A stretch of 64,000 bases of DNA from Rhipidocladum racemiflorum (GCA_036346355.1 CM070584.1:53217097-53281096); one strand, 5' to 3'; shown: positions 54,601 through 64,000, counted from the first letter of the stretch. The notes: generated from the sequence alone by a model not told the origin. A program made the numbers and translations.

Positions 54601-56652
54601 TTTGATTTCAGATAATCCATAGATTTTATTTTTCATGATATACCCTGAACTCAAATCTTGGTGCATGGTTTAAGATGGGAATTAGTTTTGAGTTCCATCA
54701 CAATTCTGGCACTAGATAGTAGGTTGTGTATAGAGTACTAATCCCAGGTCAGAACATCTATATATTCAGACTGAAGCTAACATTTCAGTCCTTCAAAAAC
54801 AAATTATCATGTCAGAAACTTAACTTGGAGCAGTGAAGAGTTCCTTCCTTCCCTTGCCTTCAATTGTTAGCCTGAGCTAGTTTTTGAAAATTTTGTCTTT
54901 TGGTGATCCTTTTTTTGAAAATTTGTAAAAAAAATTGTCCAAAAATTCAATTTTCGATGATATTTTATTCAAAAATTTAAATTTTGGTCAAATTTTGTCC
55001 AAAATTTTAAATTGCAAACAAATTTTGTTCTAAAATTCAAATTTTGGTTAAATTTTGTCCACAAATTTAAATCAAAATTCAAAACCTTAATTACAACTAA
55101 CCCATCCATCGTCATCCATCTACCAAATAAAAAATTAGCTCATCCCATACATCCTCATCCATCCAACCAAACAAAAAATTGACGTATCTTTATCCATCCA
55201 ACCAAACAGCCAGCTGAATAACTCCATCCCATCCAGACTCGATAGCCATATCTCACTCAACCAAATACACCCTTAATTTCCTCGTGCTAGCCAAGCACAT
55301 ATGTTTGCAGCCTTTCCGGTCGCTGCAACTTCATCCATCAATCAGTCTTCCCTCTTGTTTCCCCAGTCCACTTTTTTTCCTTTCTAGCTTGAAGTGAAGT
55401 TTCATTTCTTTTTCCCCTTTTCTTGTCCTGCATTTCATTCCCCGCATCTTATTAATCAACCCACAGGACATTTTTGTCCTTTTCTGCCTTGACAAAATCG
55501 TAATGTTTTTTTTTTTTTTGGCCAAGCTGCAGTGCTAAGCATGCATTTGATTTTACCTGTGCACACATTGGTTTAATCCTTCTATATATCTGAACAGATC
55601 ATTCTGAATGTTCTGTCATTTGTTTTGGTCTGATCAGTACTCAGTACCACTTTAAAATGTTCACAACCTTATCATCTGAATGTACACATGCTAAGCAGTG
55701 AATCATCTGGTTGAATTTGTGATTTGTGACACAACTTTCCTCCTAAATTTTCACTCTTAAATTTTTTTTTTCCAGTGAGGTGGTGAATGAGTATGTGGAG
55801 GCAGTGAGACACCTTGCTTGTCAGACCCTGGACCTGCTAGGAGAGGGCCTAGGCCTCGGCGACCCCACATCCTTCAGCCGGCTCATCACAGCCACTGACA
55901 GTGACTCCCTCATCAGGATCAATCACTACCCTCCATCTTGCGCCACCCAGGAACGTGAACTTGGTAGCCAACAATGCACGGTCAGGCTTGCCGGCGGTGA
56001 CACTCAGTCCGGCGCCGGTGGTGGCGTCAAAGGCGCGAGCGTCGGGTTTGGTGAGCACTCAGACCCACAGATCCTTAGTGTCCTCCGGGCCAACGACGTC
56101 GACGGCCTGCAGGTGCTCCTGCCAGACGGCCACGGTGATGATGTCTGGGTCCGGGTGCCGGCCGACCCGTCGGCGTTTTTCATCAACGTTGGTGATCTCC
56201 TTCAGGTCAGTAGTAGTATATGGATTGACAAATTTATTTATTTATCAGAATTCTGATCAATGTTTTTTCAACTATATTACTTACTGCAGCTAAAATTGTA
56301 GGTTATAAACTGATGTTGCTTTTGACAGATCAGTTCTTGTGTAACTGAACATTTCCGTTGTGTTTTGCAGGCTTTGACAAACGGGAAACTGGTGAGCATC
56401 CGGCACAGGGTGATGGCCAGCACCAGCAAGGCAAGGCTGTCGACCATCTACTTTGCGGCGCCGGTCCTGCACGCACGAATCTCGGCGCGCCGGGAGACGG
56501 TGACCGCCGACGCGCCGCGCCGGTACAGGCCGTTCACCTGGGCGGAGTACAAGAAGACCATGTACACTCTCCGCCTGAGCCACAACCGCCTCGACCTCTT
56601 CAAGGTCGTCGACAACAACGGCGACGCCGGTGAAGGGGATGATCAAGAATAG
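48269..56652 (+). CDS. GA2ox: Gibberellin 2-beta-dioxygenase (C19-type GA2-oxidase), whole gene
   Basis: It hydroxylates bioactive C19 gibberellins and their precursors at C-2, which inactivates them, using 2-oxoglutarate, oxygen and Fe(II); such enzymes are soluble and cytosolic. Three exons (48269-48669, 55776-56205, 56371-56652) join in frame with GT-AG introns to 370 residues, the usual length. The N-terminal DIOX_N region has IPTIDMSAP (about 28-36) and GFFKAVNHGVPPGV; the catalytic domain has INHYPPSC, GFGEHSDPQILS (iron ligands His228 and Asp230), IRHRV (His289) and RLSTIYF (Arg299 and Ser301 for 2-oxoglutarate). PLGYG and WAEYK (in exon 3) are typical of the C19 GA2ox class. Start: ATG in GCCATGG context, first in frame after the TATA box. 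Intron 1 is 7.1 kb. The closest relative is probably a GA2ox7/8-like grass gene, but the exact orthologue needs a tree. Confidence 0.9.
49030..49305 (-). mobile_element. tRNA-derived SINE-like sequence
   Basis: On the minus strand GTAGCTCAGATGGTTG (A-box like, near 49295) is followed after about 30 bases by GCAGTTCGAAGCC (B-box like, near 49240) and a non-tRNA body reaching at least 49030. The box spacing fits an internal Pol III promoter of tRNA origin. The body does not fold as a tRNA, so it is not a tRNA gene. The exact ends and the family are not settled. Confidence 0.5.
50455..50577. mobile_element. Tourist-like MITE, 123 bp (GA2ox intron 1)
   Basis: TGCCTTGTTTAATTAGGA at the left; on the other strand GGCCTTATTTGATATGCC at the right. 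It is flanked by TTA at 50452-50454 and 50578-50580. Confidence 0.7.
51630..51868. mobile_element. PIF/Harbinger-like MITE, 239 bp (GA2ox intron 1)
   Basis: Ends GGATTCTGTTTGGTACG and, on the other strand, GGCTCCGTTTGGCAACT. It is flanked by TAA at 51627-51629 and 51869-51871. The interior is rich in gattc and gaaac pieces in both orientations. Confidence 0.65.
52728..53165. repeat. Palindromic AT-rich repeat with cgaaatctcg motifs (GA2ox intron 1)
   Basis: Many copies of cgagattt/aaatctcg in alternating orientation, most clearly cgagattttcgaaatctcg at about 52748, in a block that starts after aatccacccatgg and ends near attgaatccactg. It is likely a decayed DNA transposon; no target duplication could be fixed. 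Confidence 0.4.
53515..54252. mobile_element. Non-autonomous hAT element, 738 bp (GA2ox intron 1)
   Basis: Ends TAGGGATGGCAATATTACCC and CGATTACCATCCCTA; subterminal GGGTA/TACCC motifs are dense on both sides. This is a well-known hAT end type in plants. The flanks read tcacagctgca on the left and tcacagcagga on the right, so an 8-bp duplication TCACAGCA may have been altered by a small change on the left. Confidence 0.75.
54297..54554. mobile_element. Stowaway-type (Tc1/mariner) MITE, 258 bp (GA2ox intron 1)
   Basis: Ends CTCCCTCCTCCGGTCACAAA and, on the other strand, CTCCATTTGGTCACAGTAG, with more pairing further in (gttgtcgttttg / caaaatgacaac). It is flanked by TA at 54295-54296 and 54555-54556. 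CTCCCTCC ends with a TA duplication are the Stowaway pattern. Confidence 0.8.
55776..56205 (+). CDS. GA2ox: GA2ox exon 2
   Basis: 430 bases after TTTTCCAG; the first base completes a split Ser codon (residue 134). It encodes residues 134-277, with EYVEAVRHLACQTLDLLGEG, INHYPPSC, a variable Gly-rich insert (LAGGDTQSGAGGGV) and the HSD part of the iron site. It ends LLQ before GTCAGT. Confidence 0.9.
56371..56652 (+). CDS. GA2ox: GA2ox exon 3
   Basis: 282 bases including TAG at 56650-56652, after TGTTTTGCAG. It encodes ALTNGKLVSIRHRV with the third iron ligand, RLSTIYFAAP, FTWAEYKKTMY and a variable acidic tail ending GEGDDQE. Confidence 0.9.
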   Translation, partial: ALTNGKLVSIRHRVMASTSKARLSTIYFAAPVLHARISARRETVTADAPRRYRPFTWAEYKKTMYTLRLSHNRLDLFKVVDNNGDAGEGDDQE

Positions 56653-57208
56653 CTTATGCCTCTGGATATGGATACTGACGAGGATAGAACCACGCATAGC
56701 ATTTTTCGGTTAAATTTACTATTCAATTGAAAAGAATTATTGAACCACGTTAAATATTGTCAGGTGAACTCTAATTTAATTGGGTCTCTATTTCTTATAT
56801 TTGAAGATACAGAGCTACTATTTTATTTATTTATATGTAGGCCTAAATTTGTTCTATACAAACCTAAACTGAAAATGTGGTTGGAAGGCTCATGAAGCAG
56901 AAGAATCATCTATCAGAATAAATGGTACCAATGCAAAGATCACCTCGAGCCGGTCGAAAAGGATATATTATTTGCTATATTCCGAGCTCGAACATAAAAG
57001 ATACGACCGGAAGATTCACCCGACACACGGCCCCCATAGCAGTCTGGTGCTACAGTAACATAATTGGTAAAATGTCGCGTGATGCTACAGTACGCACGGA
57101 AGGCACTGCACGCGTGGGAGCGTAACAGAACGGATTCTATCATGCATGAATAGTGTTTCCTGATTTGCTACAGTGATCATTTGGCAATTTATTAGAGAGT
57201 GACTAGGG
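56653..57208. other. GA2ox 3' flank
   Basis: The AT-rich 3' untranslated region of GA2ox should lie in the first 200-300 bases; no classical AATAAA is convincing. No other feature is seen. Confidence 0.4.
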
Positions 57209-57406
57209 AACGGTATACCGTTGCAACGGTATAGCCATGAAACTTATGAAACTTATCAGTTTCAGTGCTGGTTTCATGAGTTTCAGTGTTTAGTTTCATC
57301 AGTTTCATGTTTTATCAGTTTTTAGTGCTAAGTTTCATGAGTTTTAGTGCAAAAAATCATAAGTTTCATGGGTTTCAGAGGTATACCGTTGCAACGGTAT
57401 ACCGTT
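57209..57406. repeat. Element-like block bounded by ggtataccgttgcaacggtata
   Basis: At both ends there is a nearly identical palindromic segment with accgttgcaacggt (57209-57233 and 57381-57405). Between them gtttcat/gtttcag motifs repeat about ten times. It may be a small MITE-like unit or local amplification. Confidence 0.55.
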
Positions 57407-57430
57407 TTTTAGTTTTTCTGATTTATTAAG

Positions 57431-57690
57431 TGTCCTTCCCTTGTTCTTCCTTATTGTATATGCATAGAGAGGAGCAATTTGGCAACTTCTACCAAAAATT
57501 GTTCTACTTTTTCGCTGGGAATTGGAAGATCATATACTTCACTCGGAGTCCGTGAAGTTTAATGCGTGTAATTTTGGCAAATCGAAGAGTTGCAAGCCCA
57601 TTACATCTGGCACGGGGGATCAACTAGTGTTTATCAAGAGAGCATGTGAGTATTCGAATCCTACGCCGTGAAGATCGGACAAACCTTATA
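57431..57690 (+). repeat. Dispersed repeat, copy 2 of 2 in window
   Basis: Second copy of the 6690-6955 repeat, in the same orientation, more than 50 kb away. The family is not recognised. Confidence 0.7.
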
Positions 57691-59392
57691 TCAAATATGG
57701 CGGTGGTGCATACATGTAGAGAGAGCAGGTGACACGCCTGAGTGCGCATGATAGGGATCTGGTGAGAGTGGTGGTGCATGTAGAGTTGTACACAAAATTT
57801 TGGCTCTTTGGCAGATTGTAATTGCCCATGTCTTGGTGTTCTGATGCTGTGTGTCTGTGACTGTTACCTTGTAGTAGCAGAGGTCAGGGTTATACGGATG
57901 TTATAGACTTACAGTTCTCTGAGAGTTTATTGTTACTGAATTTTTTTTTGGTTCAGTTACGAGCAGTGCTTCAGTTAAATAGACGACTCGTAGTTTCTTT
58001 ACAGTTTTTTTTTTTCTTGCTATACAAAAGATGTTGGCCTTTGCTTAAAGCAACCTCTCAATGTTGCATAACTCCAGTTGACAAAATTCAGGCAGGTTCT
58101 TTTTAGCCTTCTCTGAACAATTGTAGGAGTGTTTGGCTGAAAGAAAACAGTGGCATAGATGCAGAGGCCGATGGGAGTGGGATTACGGTTGCATTTTTCT
58201 TTTTCCTGGACAGTGCTACATTTGAGCATGAAGAGTTCCCCTCTAATTTGTTGTTTGTTTTTCTTCCTCGCAAGGTTCGGTTTCCTGAAAAGTTGACACC
58301 TGATCTTTCTTGGCACATCTGGAAGTCGACCTAACACTGAACCTTCCCCTAATCCCCTCGCTTTCCTAATTCCCTTTTTCTTTCTTCCTACCATTTTGTA
58401 AAATAGACAAAGTGAATTGCGGCTTAACCGCTAAGTTGGAGTGGCCTAATTCCACAAGCATTTCTTGAAAATGTAAAGTGAAATGTGATTCAAGGCTCCT
58501 GCTCGCAAGAAAATGGAAGTTGGATGTCGCCACAGGATTTGGTTGAAGTCTCAAAAGCACTCTGGTTTTGGTGATCTTCTGATAAAAAGGTTCACGCAGA
58601 CAGCAGTCAGAACCATAAAAAGCGAAGAAGTTTAGAGTTCGTGCGTTGATTTGCAACGCTTCAACCTCAAGTCTGTAGACTCTTAACTCCTTTTAGAACT
58701 ATCCTAGTACCTAATTCGACTGAAAAGGTCTGGTCTACCTGTCGATGCACCCACCCGTATTCCACTAAGTCTGCCTTCAAGACTTGTCAACATTGATCAT
58801 AACGAACGAGTTTATCTGTTTGCACAACCATCTTGACTATTTCGAGCCAGAAACCAACAAGAATGCAGCATGGAAACCAACAAGAATGCAACACACGACG
58901 GGGAGAATAAAACATGCGGTAGGCGATTCCAAGCATCTCAAACGTCCAACAAAACAAAATGGAATAATCGTAGTATTCTTATAATTCATGACAAGAACAT
59001 GATATAGTCTCAGTTCAGTTCGTAAATGATGCAACGTACAGCTTTAGTACTGTACTGACAAAGAGATACAATGGTTAGGGCTTCGCAGCACTCCGGAATC
59101 AGGAGCCGCTGGTGGACCGAATACAATAACAGAATCCATTTTTCTGTGTACATGAGAGCCGCAAACCTGAATTGGTGTTGCTCCCTTCGACCACCGGCAT
59201 CACCCAGGGTAGTTCCCATCAATGGCAGCTCAGCAAAAAAGAATGAGCGCCCATTGAGGAAATGAATGGATGGATATCTAACGTAAACTTATACTAATGT
59301 ACACGGCTAGAGTGTGTCCGACTCAGTTAATTCTCGGTCGGTAGTATACATGGTGTATGCAGAGTAGCAAGAATAAAAAGGGCTCCGCTGTT
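57691..59392. other. Convergent intergenic region
   Basis: No gene is visible between the two converging genes. Open frames on the minus strand at 58020-58656 are AT-rich and resemble nothing known. The 3' untranslated region of the invertase gene should occupy the right-hand few hundred bases (about 59040-59392). Confidence 0.5.
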
Positions 59393-59716
59393 TTACCCGA
59401 CGACGTGGGACTTGGTCGCACGGCGTGAGCACCTAGCCCTCTTCTTCGAGAGGCAGCAAGCACAGCCTTCAAGCAGCTCAAGGTCCTCATCACAGGTCAG
59501 AATAGAAGCCAGCTCTGGGTTTTCCAACAACATCTTGGAGGTTAGAAAACCAGCAATAGTCCATGTTTGATATGATCGTGATTGCTTCCCGGTGAATCTT
59601 CCAGATCGGGTGTCGTAGTATTCAGGCCACTTGTCAGCTGAGAGCCTCTCCTCGGCCACAGCAATGGCCTTCCGGGCCAACTCAGGTCTCCCCATTTTGA
59701 TGCAGGCCAGCGTAAA
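59393..59716 (-). CDS. A/N-INV: Invertase exon 6
   Basis: 324 bases after TTTTAG, including the TAA stop at 59393-59395. It encodes FTLACIKMGRPELARKAI, DKWPEYYDTRSGRFTGKQ, YQTWTIAGFLTSKMLLENP and a variable, Cys- and Arg-rich C-terminus ending KSHVVG. Confidence 0.9.
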   Translation of the reverse strand, partial: FTLACIKMGRPELARKAIAVAEERLSADKWPEYYDTRSGRFTGKQSRSYQTWTIAGFLTSKMLLENPELASILTCDEDLELLEGCACCLSKKRARCSRRATKSHVVG

Positions 59717-62700
59717 CTAAAAACAGAAATGAAGATGGGTCAGCGATGATTTATAATGATAAAAGGGTGCAAGAAATTTGGAAACGTTGTCTTAATATCT
59801 ACGTACCTGCCACAGTAGAGTTGGCCAAGATCCACCATTATGATACGACCATGGGCTGCACGAGCACAAAATGGTTAGATGTCAAGAGCTGTGATGTCAT
59901 GTTTAGGAAAGAGATGTTAATTCTCAGAAAATGAAACAGAGACCACACAACAAGGGTATGACACCAACCAAAAGACAGGGAAGCACAGCATGAAAGATTA
60001 ACTTAATCAGCATGATGGCTTACGTGTTCTTAGGATCACTGCCAGTAATAATGCGCCATTCATCATCTTCCATTGCAGGGTAACAAATCTTGAGGGGCAT
60101 GTTTGCTACGAGATCATCCCATTTCTCTTCAATAAGACTAAGTATTCCCTCAGCTTGTTTTGGAGTAGTTAGAGATGAAGCTATGGCCCAAAGGTTGCCA
60201 AGAGAGAAGAACCTAAAGTCCATGTGAGCTGGCTGCAGATTCCCAATGAGATAACCCCCTTTCTCAGGAATCCAATCAACAAGCCAGGAAGGGATTTGCT
60301 CGGGATAAATATTGAATTTGTTAGTTGCATCATGAGAGTATTCTTCTGTCTTGTATCTGTAGATCTCATTTATCTTCTTCATGTCGACCCAGTAGTATTC
60401 CCTAATGTGAAAAGACAGCGCACTGAGCCTGTTGTTGATGGCACGGAGGAGGTTTTTTGACACATCGTTCATAACAAGCATTTCTCGTGAGCATCTTAGA
60501 GCGGAGTAGAACAAAGCCTGGGAAACAGTTGTAACTTGGTCAGTAAAGAGATTCCCTTTCACTGATAACATGTTTGATAAATCTAGGTTAAAAATAGCAC
60601 CAACATATTCTTTAAAATTAGTATTGCATTCAACAAAAGCATTGGTTCCTTCTTGGAAGCATCTTTTTTCCTAGAAGCCTCACTACCTACAGGTATTCTA
60701 AACTATTGAGCTAATACAGTTGTTCAGTAAAGATCATTCTGTAGGAAATTGAGTCGTCACTGATTAAAATTCAACTTACTTGGATCTCAAGAGGATGCCC
60801 ATGTATTCCCATCCTCCTGTCTATCATGCATGATCCGTCTGTGACCAGTAAAGTTGGAAACATGTCAAACCCATCAGACAAACACAAGCTCAAGATCAAT
60901 TTAATGCCGGTTTGCACATCTACTCTTTCTTGAAATGCATAGTCCCCAGTAATCTTGCAGTATGCTCTCAGCAAAATAATCCACCAAAGTCCTGCCAAAG
61001 GATAAGTTGGGTTAGAGTAGCAGGATAAACATTTTGCTGCTGTTAATTATTTTTAACACATAACTTTAAAAGAAAAGAACTTATGTGTAATGATGTAATA
61101 TGTCTGGCTGTCTGCACAAGAGAGAGATATACCAGAATCAACTGGAGCTACACGGCCAATAGCTGACTCGCCAAAGTCAGGGTCCAAAACCTCCTCAAAT
61201 GCTTCGTTGTTTTCATTAAGAGGCATGGTTCGAATCTTGAAACTAGCTGGCATCAGGCCTTGCCCAGGGCTGTAACAGTCAACAGTTTTCTCCCAGCTCT
61301 AGCCATCAAATAAAGGACAAAGATCAGTGAATGAAAACTTAAATTGATTCAAGTGCCAGATAAAAGCTAACAAAACTAAGTTCACAAACCAGTTATGAAT
61401 AAGCCATTTTTTAAGGTTTAATGATAAATGTGAGTGTCACGTCTTCAAGGAAAATTTGACATAAATCTAGTTACATTGTACTTTAAGCTGTCAGAGACTC
61501 AGAATTCTAACATCTGATTTAGCTTTCAGAATCCTCTTTAACACCTCTCAAATTTGTTTCATTCATCAGTCGTAGTATTGACTACAGATACATGTACAAA
61601 ATTGAATTCAGTAATAGAAATATGCTTGCAATTTGTGCTATTAAGGTTTGGCAAGATAAGTTTCAAAGCAGAATTCTTCTGAGCAATCCATCCATTCCCC
61701 AGTAAACATGATTTCATATACAATCTCTCAAGCCTTAATTTTACCAACTAGAATATTAATTCTTCAATTCAGATTTCTACTTTATGCATTTTACTGACAT
61801 GTACAACAGCACTTGGATTTTATCATAACTGATCTTCCTTTGTATAGGAGCACAACAAGGCAGATCTAAAAAGAAACCTAGGTACTTCATAGAAGAATAG
61901 GCTCCAGCATACAACCGAGTCTACGTCATGACGTACGAAAGAGACATATTAGCAAGCAAAAGGAAAATCTTATCTCCATCACCCCCCAGCCCACTCCCCC
62001 ACCAACCCACAGAACACAAACAAAACCCATAAAGAACAGGAATTTATCACATCCCTAAACAACCACATGCAGCAATCAGCAAGCAAATTCATCTTAAAAT
62101 CTTTTTACATGATTTACGATCCTAAATGGCAGTAAAATTCTCATCCATATCCTAACACTGCGAAATTAGGAATTTTCTTCCCACAGCTAGCAGCAAAACC
62201 TAACGTGCACGCAATTAACACTGCTCACAGCGCACTGATTCCTTAAGAATTTCAACAATTTTGACCCAGCGAGCTAATCAGGATCCCAATTGGCGAGGCG
62301 CTCACCTGCAACTGGAGGGTGTGGAGGAGGAAGTTGCGGACGATCTCGGTCTCGCCGCGCATGAGGAAGGCGAGCGCGGAGGGCACGAAGTCCCTGATGA
62401 AGACCTGGTCGTAGTTAAGCGTCTCCGTGCACTCGGGGTCCTCCGCCGCCACCGTCCCCACCGGCGCGCCGCAGTAGCTCACCACCGCCCTCCTCAGCAG
62501 CCTCCATGCCTCCCTCTCCGTCTCTGTCTCCTCCCTCGCCGCCACGGCCGACGCCAGCCCCTCATCGACCGGCGGGGCCGCATCCTCCTCCACAGGTGGG
62601 GTCTCGAGCGGTAACGTGTCCGGGAATAGCACGCGGTCGAAGAAGGGGAGGTTGCCGGCGATGGCGGCGCGGGGGTCGGCGGGGATGGGGGTCGGGGTGG

Positions 62701-62920
62701 TGGTCGGGCCGGATTGCGAGGTCTGCGACGCCGCCGAGGCGAGGAAAGGAAGGCGGCGGCCGTGTGGGTGGTGGTGCGGGTGGGGGCATCTCGGGAAGAG
62801 CGAGGTCGCAGTGGCCGTCGTCGCGGTCGCCGCGGCGGAGGCGGAGGACAGGAGGTGGCGGCGGCATGGTCTCACTGTAGCGGCGGCGGCGGCGGCGAGC
62901 CCCATCGGGGTTTGACCATT
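59393..62920 (-). CDS. A/N-INV: Alkaline/neutral invertase (GH100), whole gene
   Basis: Hydrolyses sucrose to glucose and fructose at neutral or alkaline pH; it is not glycosylated and unrelated to acid invertases. Six exons on the minus strand (62920-62306, 61298-61133, 60991-60780, 60517-60024, 59855-59807, 59716-59393) join in frame to 619 residues, all introns GT-AG. The first 95 or so residues are rich in Ala, Ser, Arg and His and poor in acids, which suggests a plastid or mitochondrial transit peptide. The catalytic (alpha/alpha)6-barrel follows, with LNYDQVFIRDFVPSALAFL (about 168-186, with the conserved Asp177), FGESAIGRVAPVDSG, GLWWIILLRAYCKITGDYA, GFDMFPTLLVTDGSCMIDRR, MGIHGHPLEIQ, HIREYYWVDMKKINEIYRYK, YLIGNLQPAHMDFRFFSLGN, TGSDPKNTPWSYHNGGSWPT and DKWPEYYD. 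The start is at 62920 because the TATA box at 63141-63147 rules out earlier in-frame ATGs; 62901 is an alternative. Confidence 0.92.
59807..59855 (-). CDS. A/N-INV: Invertase exon 5 (49 bp)
   Basis: A small exon between GTGCAG and GTACGT. It completes the split Thr codon and encodes PWSYHNGGSWPTLLWQ. Easily missed because of its size, but needed to keep the frame and a conserved motif. Confidence 0.9.
60024..60517 (-). CDS. A/N-INV: Invertase exon 4
   Basis: 494 bases after TCCCAG, the largest internal exon. It starts ALFYSALRCSREML and ends GSDPKN with two bases of a Thr codon before GTAAGC. The open frame upstream of it (MLSVKGNLF...) is intron. Confidence 0.9.
60780..60991 (-). CDS. A/N-INV: Invertase exon 3
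   Basis: 212 bases after TTGGCAG. It encodes LWWIILLRAYCKITGDYAF to MGIHGHPLEIQ, before GTAAGT. Confidence 0.9.
61133..61298 (-). CDS. A/N-INV: Invertase exon 2
   Basis: 166 bases after GGCTAG. It encodes SWEKTVDCYSPGQGLMPASF and FGESAIGRVAPVDS, ending in a split Gly codon before GTATAT. Confidence 0.9.
61299..62305 (-). other. Invertase intron 1, 1007 bp
   Basis: GTGAGC to GGCTAG. The largest intron of the gene; AT-rich, with no transposon border that I can see, in contrast to intron 1 of GA2ox. Confidence 0.8.
62306..62920 (-). CDS. A/N-INV: Invertase exon 1
   Basis: 615 bases, 205 codons, GC-rich. It holds the putative transit peptide and the first part of the catalytic domain, up to FLLHTLQLQ before GTGAGC. 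Open plus-strand frames in this interval are shadows of its GC-rich codons. Confidence 0.9.
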
Positions 62921-63140
62921 CATATGGCAGCTCCGGCGAAGGGCACAGACGCGAGACGCGGAAACTTGTAGGGGGGCTAGGCGTAAAAAGGCAGCAAAGG
63001 CCAAAGGGGACGTTTGGTAAATTAAATAGCGAGGTTGGAGAGGGGTGGATTTGCGAAACTGCAAAGACGGGTTCGGTTTGGTGTTGGTGGGGGAGGTAGA
63101 GTAAATGAGTAATGGAAGGGACGGCGAGGGGAGCCGGCCT

Positions 63141-63147
63141 TTTATAG
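63141..63147 (-). promoter_or_regulatory. TATA box of the invertase gene
   Basis: TATAAAA on the minus strand (ctctataaaaggccgg), 221 bases before the chosen ATG, giving a leader of roughly 190 bases. The leader is rich in CT and C-rich stretches, as common in grass genes. Confidence 0.6.
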
Positions 63148-63179
63148 AGTGCTGGCCGTAGGTGGTGGGGCCCATCCTT

Positions 63180-64000
63180 TTTAAAGCGCATGTTTTTTAA
63201 AAACTTTTTTTTTCTGTCCGCCTTTGAGCTAAATGGGGCACCTTGGATGAGGCTATTGTCGCCTGTCTTTGGGTTTTTGGATGGGTGAAATTACCATTGT
63301 GGGAATTGTGTTTTCTATTTTTTTTTCTTGCATATTGCAATGGGATAAGTCATGGTGGGTCTAATTTTAGATTCATTCCTGCGCGTGCTCGCTTGGCACT
63401 AGGTTTAATTTTAGGTTGGCAGGTTGTTTGGATTTCATTGTATACGTGGTAAATTTATACCTCTATGATTTTTTATATATTTGTTAGTAAAGTATATTTT
63501 TTTTAAGGACTCTTAGCTTCATTCATTGAGAAACAGTGTACAAGGGTACGCAATCAGATGCGAATTGGGATCACCTCAACAGGGCCAGCAAGAGAACCTG
63601 GCAAAATGCAAAGAGAGTGAAGGGGTCATTGCACGCTCGAAAACACCAGTGACCAAGCCGTCCGTCGGGGAAGGACAAGGGAGGACAACTCGTGCGGCGT
63701 CGGAAATAATCCAAAGCGTGTCGGGGAAAAATAAATTAAGGGGAAGCGCACGCATCCGTCACGGATCGAGCGGTACGAACCCCCAGGCCCCAACACGCAA
63801 GAGCGTCCCCGTTACCCAGACTGGCACGTGGGTCCGACGAGGGTCGAGGGTTCAATCGGACCCACCTGTCTGTTGATATTTCGGTCGGTGTTCTTCGTAC
63901 GGGAAAGCATTCCCCCGCCGTCACATGGGCGGGCCTGCGCGAGCACCGCCCACAGCGCGCGTCCCAACGACGTGGCCCCGTTAAATAACCCACCGATATA
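63180..64000. other. Upstream region of the invertase gene, no gene seen
   Basis: The first 300 bases are T-rich. From 63505 GC content rises; the cttcattcattgagaaac...gtgtacaaggg wording resembles the end of a repeat that I could not assign. CACGTGGG at 63825 followed by ggacccacctgtc is a common promoter wording of grass genes, so the promoter of a gene beyond the right edge is possible. Confidence 0.35.

Larger units (their letters stand above)
48670..55775 (+). other. GA2ox intron 1, 7106 bp, transposon-rich
   Basis: Starts GTATATG and ends TTTTTTCCAG. It holds a SINE-like piece, two Tourist-like MITEs, an AT-rich repeat with palindromic cgagattttcgaaatctcg, a 738-bp hAT element and a Stowaway element, all annotated separately, plus AT-rich repeats of caaattttgtcc type at 54880-55080. 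The rest is AT-rich DNA without genes. Confidence 0.85.

Noticed and set aside
58020..58656. Minus-strand open frames downstream of the invertase gene
   Set aside because: AT-rich intergenic DNA with Lys/Arg-rich translations and no known family.
60518..60571. Extension of invertase exon 4 upstream (MLSVKGNLF)
   Set aside because: A good acceptor (TCCCAG) at 60518 and the phase of exon 3 place the exon start at 60517.
62261..62971. Plus-strand open frames rich in Arg and Gly
   Set aside because: Shadows of the GC-rich invertase exon 1 on the other strand.
62921..63175. Longer invertase N-terminus starting at 63175
   Set aside because: The in-frame extension lies largely upstream of the TATA box at 63141-63147 and of the expected transcription start.

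Overview
The window is nuclear DNA of a grass (Poaceae, cultivar or species not determinable by eye). The reasons are the nested Ty3/gypsy retrotransposons, Tourist-, Stowaway- and hAT-type small transposons, CACTA and Helitron pieces, very GC-rich first exons with ordinary GT-AG introns, and two genes of typical plant type. There are only two intact host genes, both in the last 16 kb: a gibberellin 2-oxidase (plus strand, three exons, 48269-56652, 370 residues) and an alkaline/neutral invertase of family GH100 (minus strand, six exons, 62920-59393, 619 residues). They converge on a 2.7 kb intergenic stretch. Both read through without a frameshift once the introns are removed.

Layout. 1-12.1 kb: gene-free DNA with microsatellites, two hAT-type elements with exact 8-bp target duplications (2289-2559; 8558-9530), a 405-bp foldback element (2752-3156), a Tourist-like element (7597-7823), an old chromovirus-type LTR (about 3640-6360) and part of another LTR (about 10960-12106). 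12.1-38.6 kb: one large nested insertion. The outer element, B, is a Tat-lineage Ty3/gypsy element coded on the minus strand. It has two RNase H regions, an antisense ORF with its own TATA box in the 3' region, and a minisatellite of G-box motifs. It is flanked by the 5-bp duplication CCTGT, yet its right end is an inverted copy of its own 3' end, so both outer termini are the same (U5) end of the LTR. Inside the integrase gene of B lies element A, a Tekay-type chromovirus on the plus strand arranged LTR-internal-LTR-partial internal, whose right junction has removed the integrase core of B. All retroelement reading frames are broken.

38.6-48 kb: an AT-rich array of GTTTTCGT-type repeats (39.0-40.2 kb), a non-autonomous CACTA element (40415-43194) built of 109-bp repeats and holding two degenerate 5S rRNA-derived segments, four short Helitron-like elements (three head to tail within 1 kb), an 84-bp tandem repeat with four nearly identical copies that is open in two frames, and long AT microsatellites.

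48-64 kb: the GA2ox gene has a 7.1 kb first intron filled with small transposons (a SINE-like piece, two Tourist-like elements, a hAT element, a Stowaway element). The invertase gene follows on the other strand with its TATA box at 63141-63147. The last 0.8 kb shows no gene. The two host genes act in different processes, gibberellin inactivation and sucrose cleavage. Nothing in the sequence shows that they are co-regulated. No clearly new molecular system was found; the most unusual objects are the same-ended Tat element, its duplicated antisense ORF, and the 5S-derived pieces in the CACTA element.
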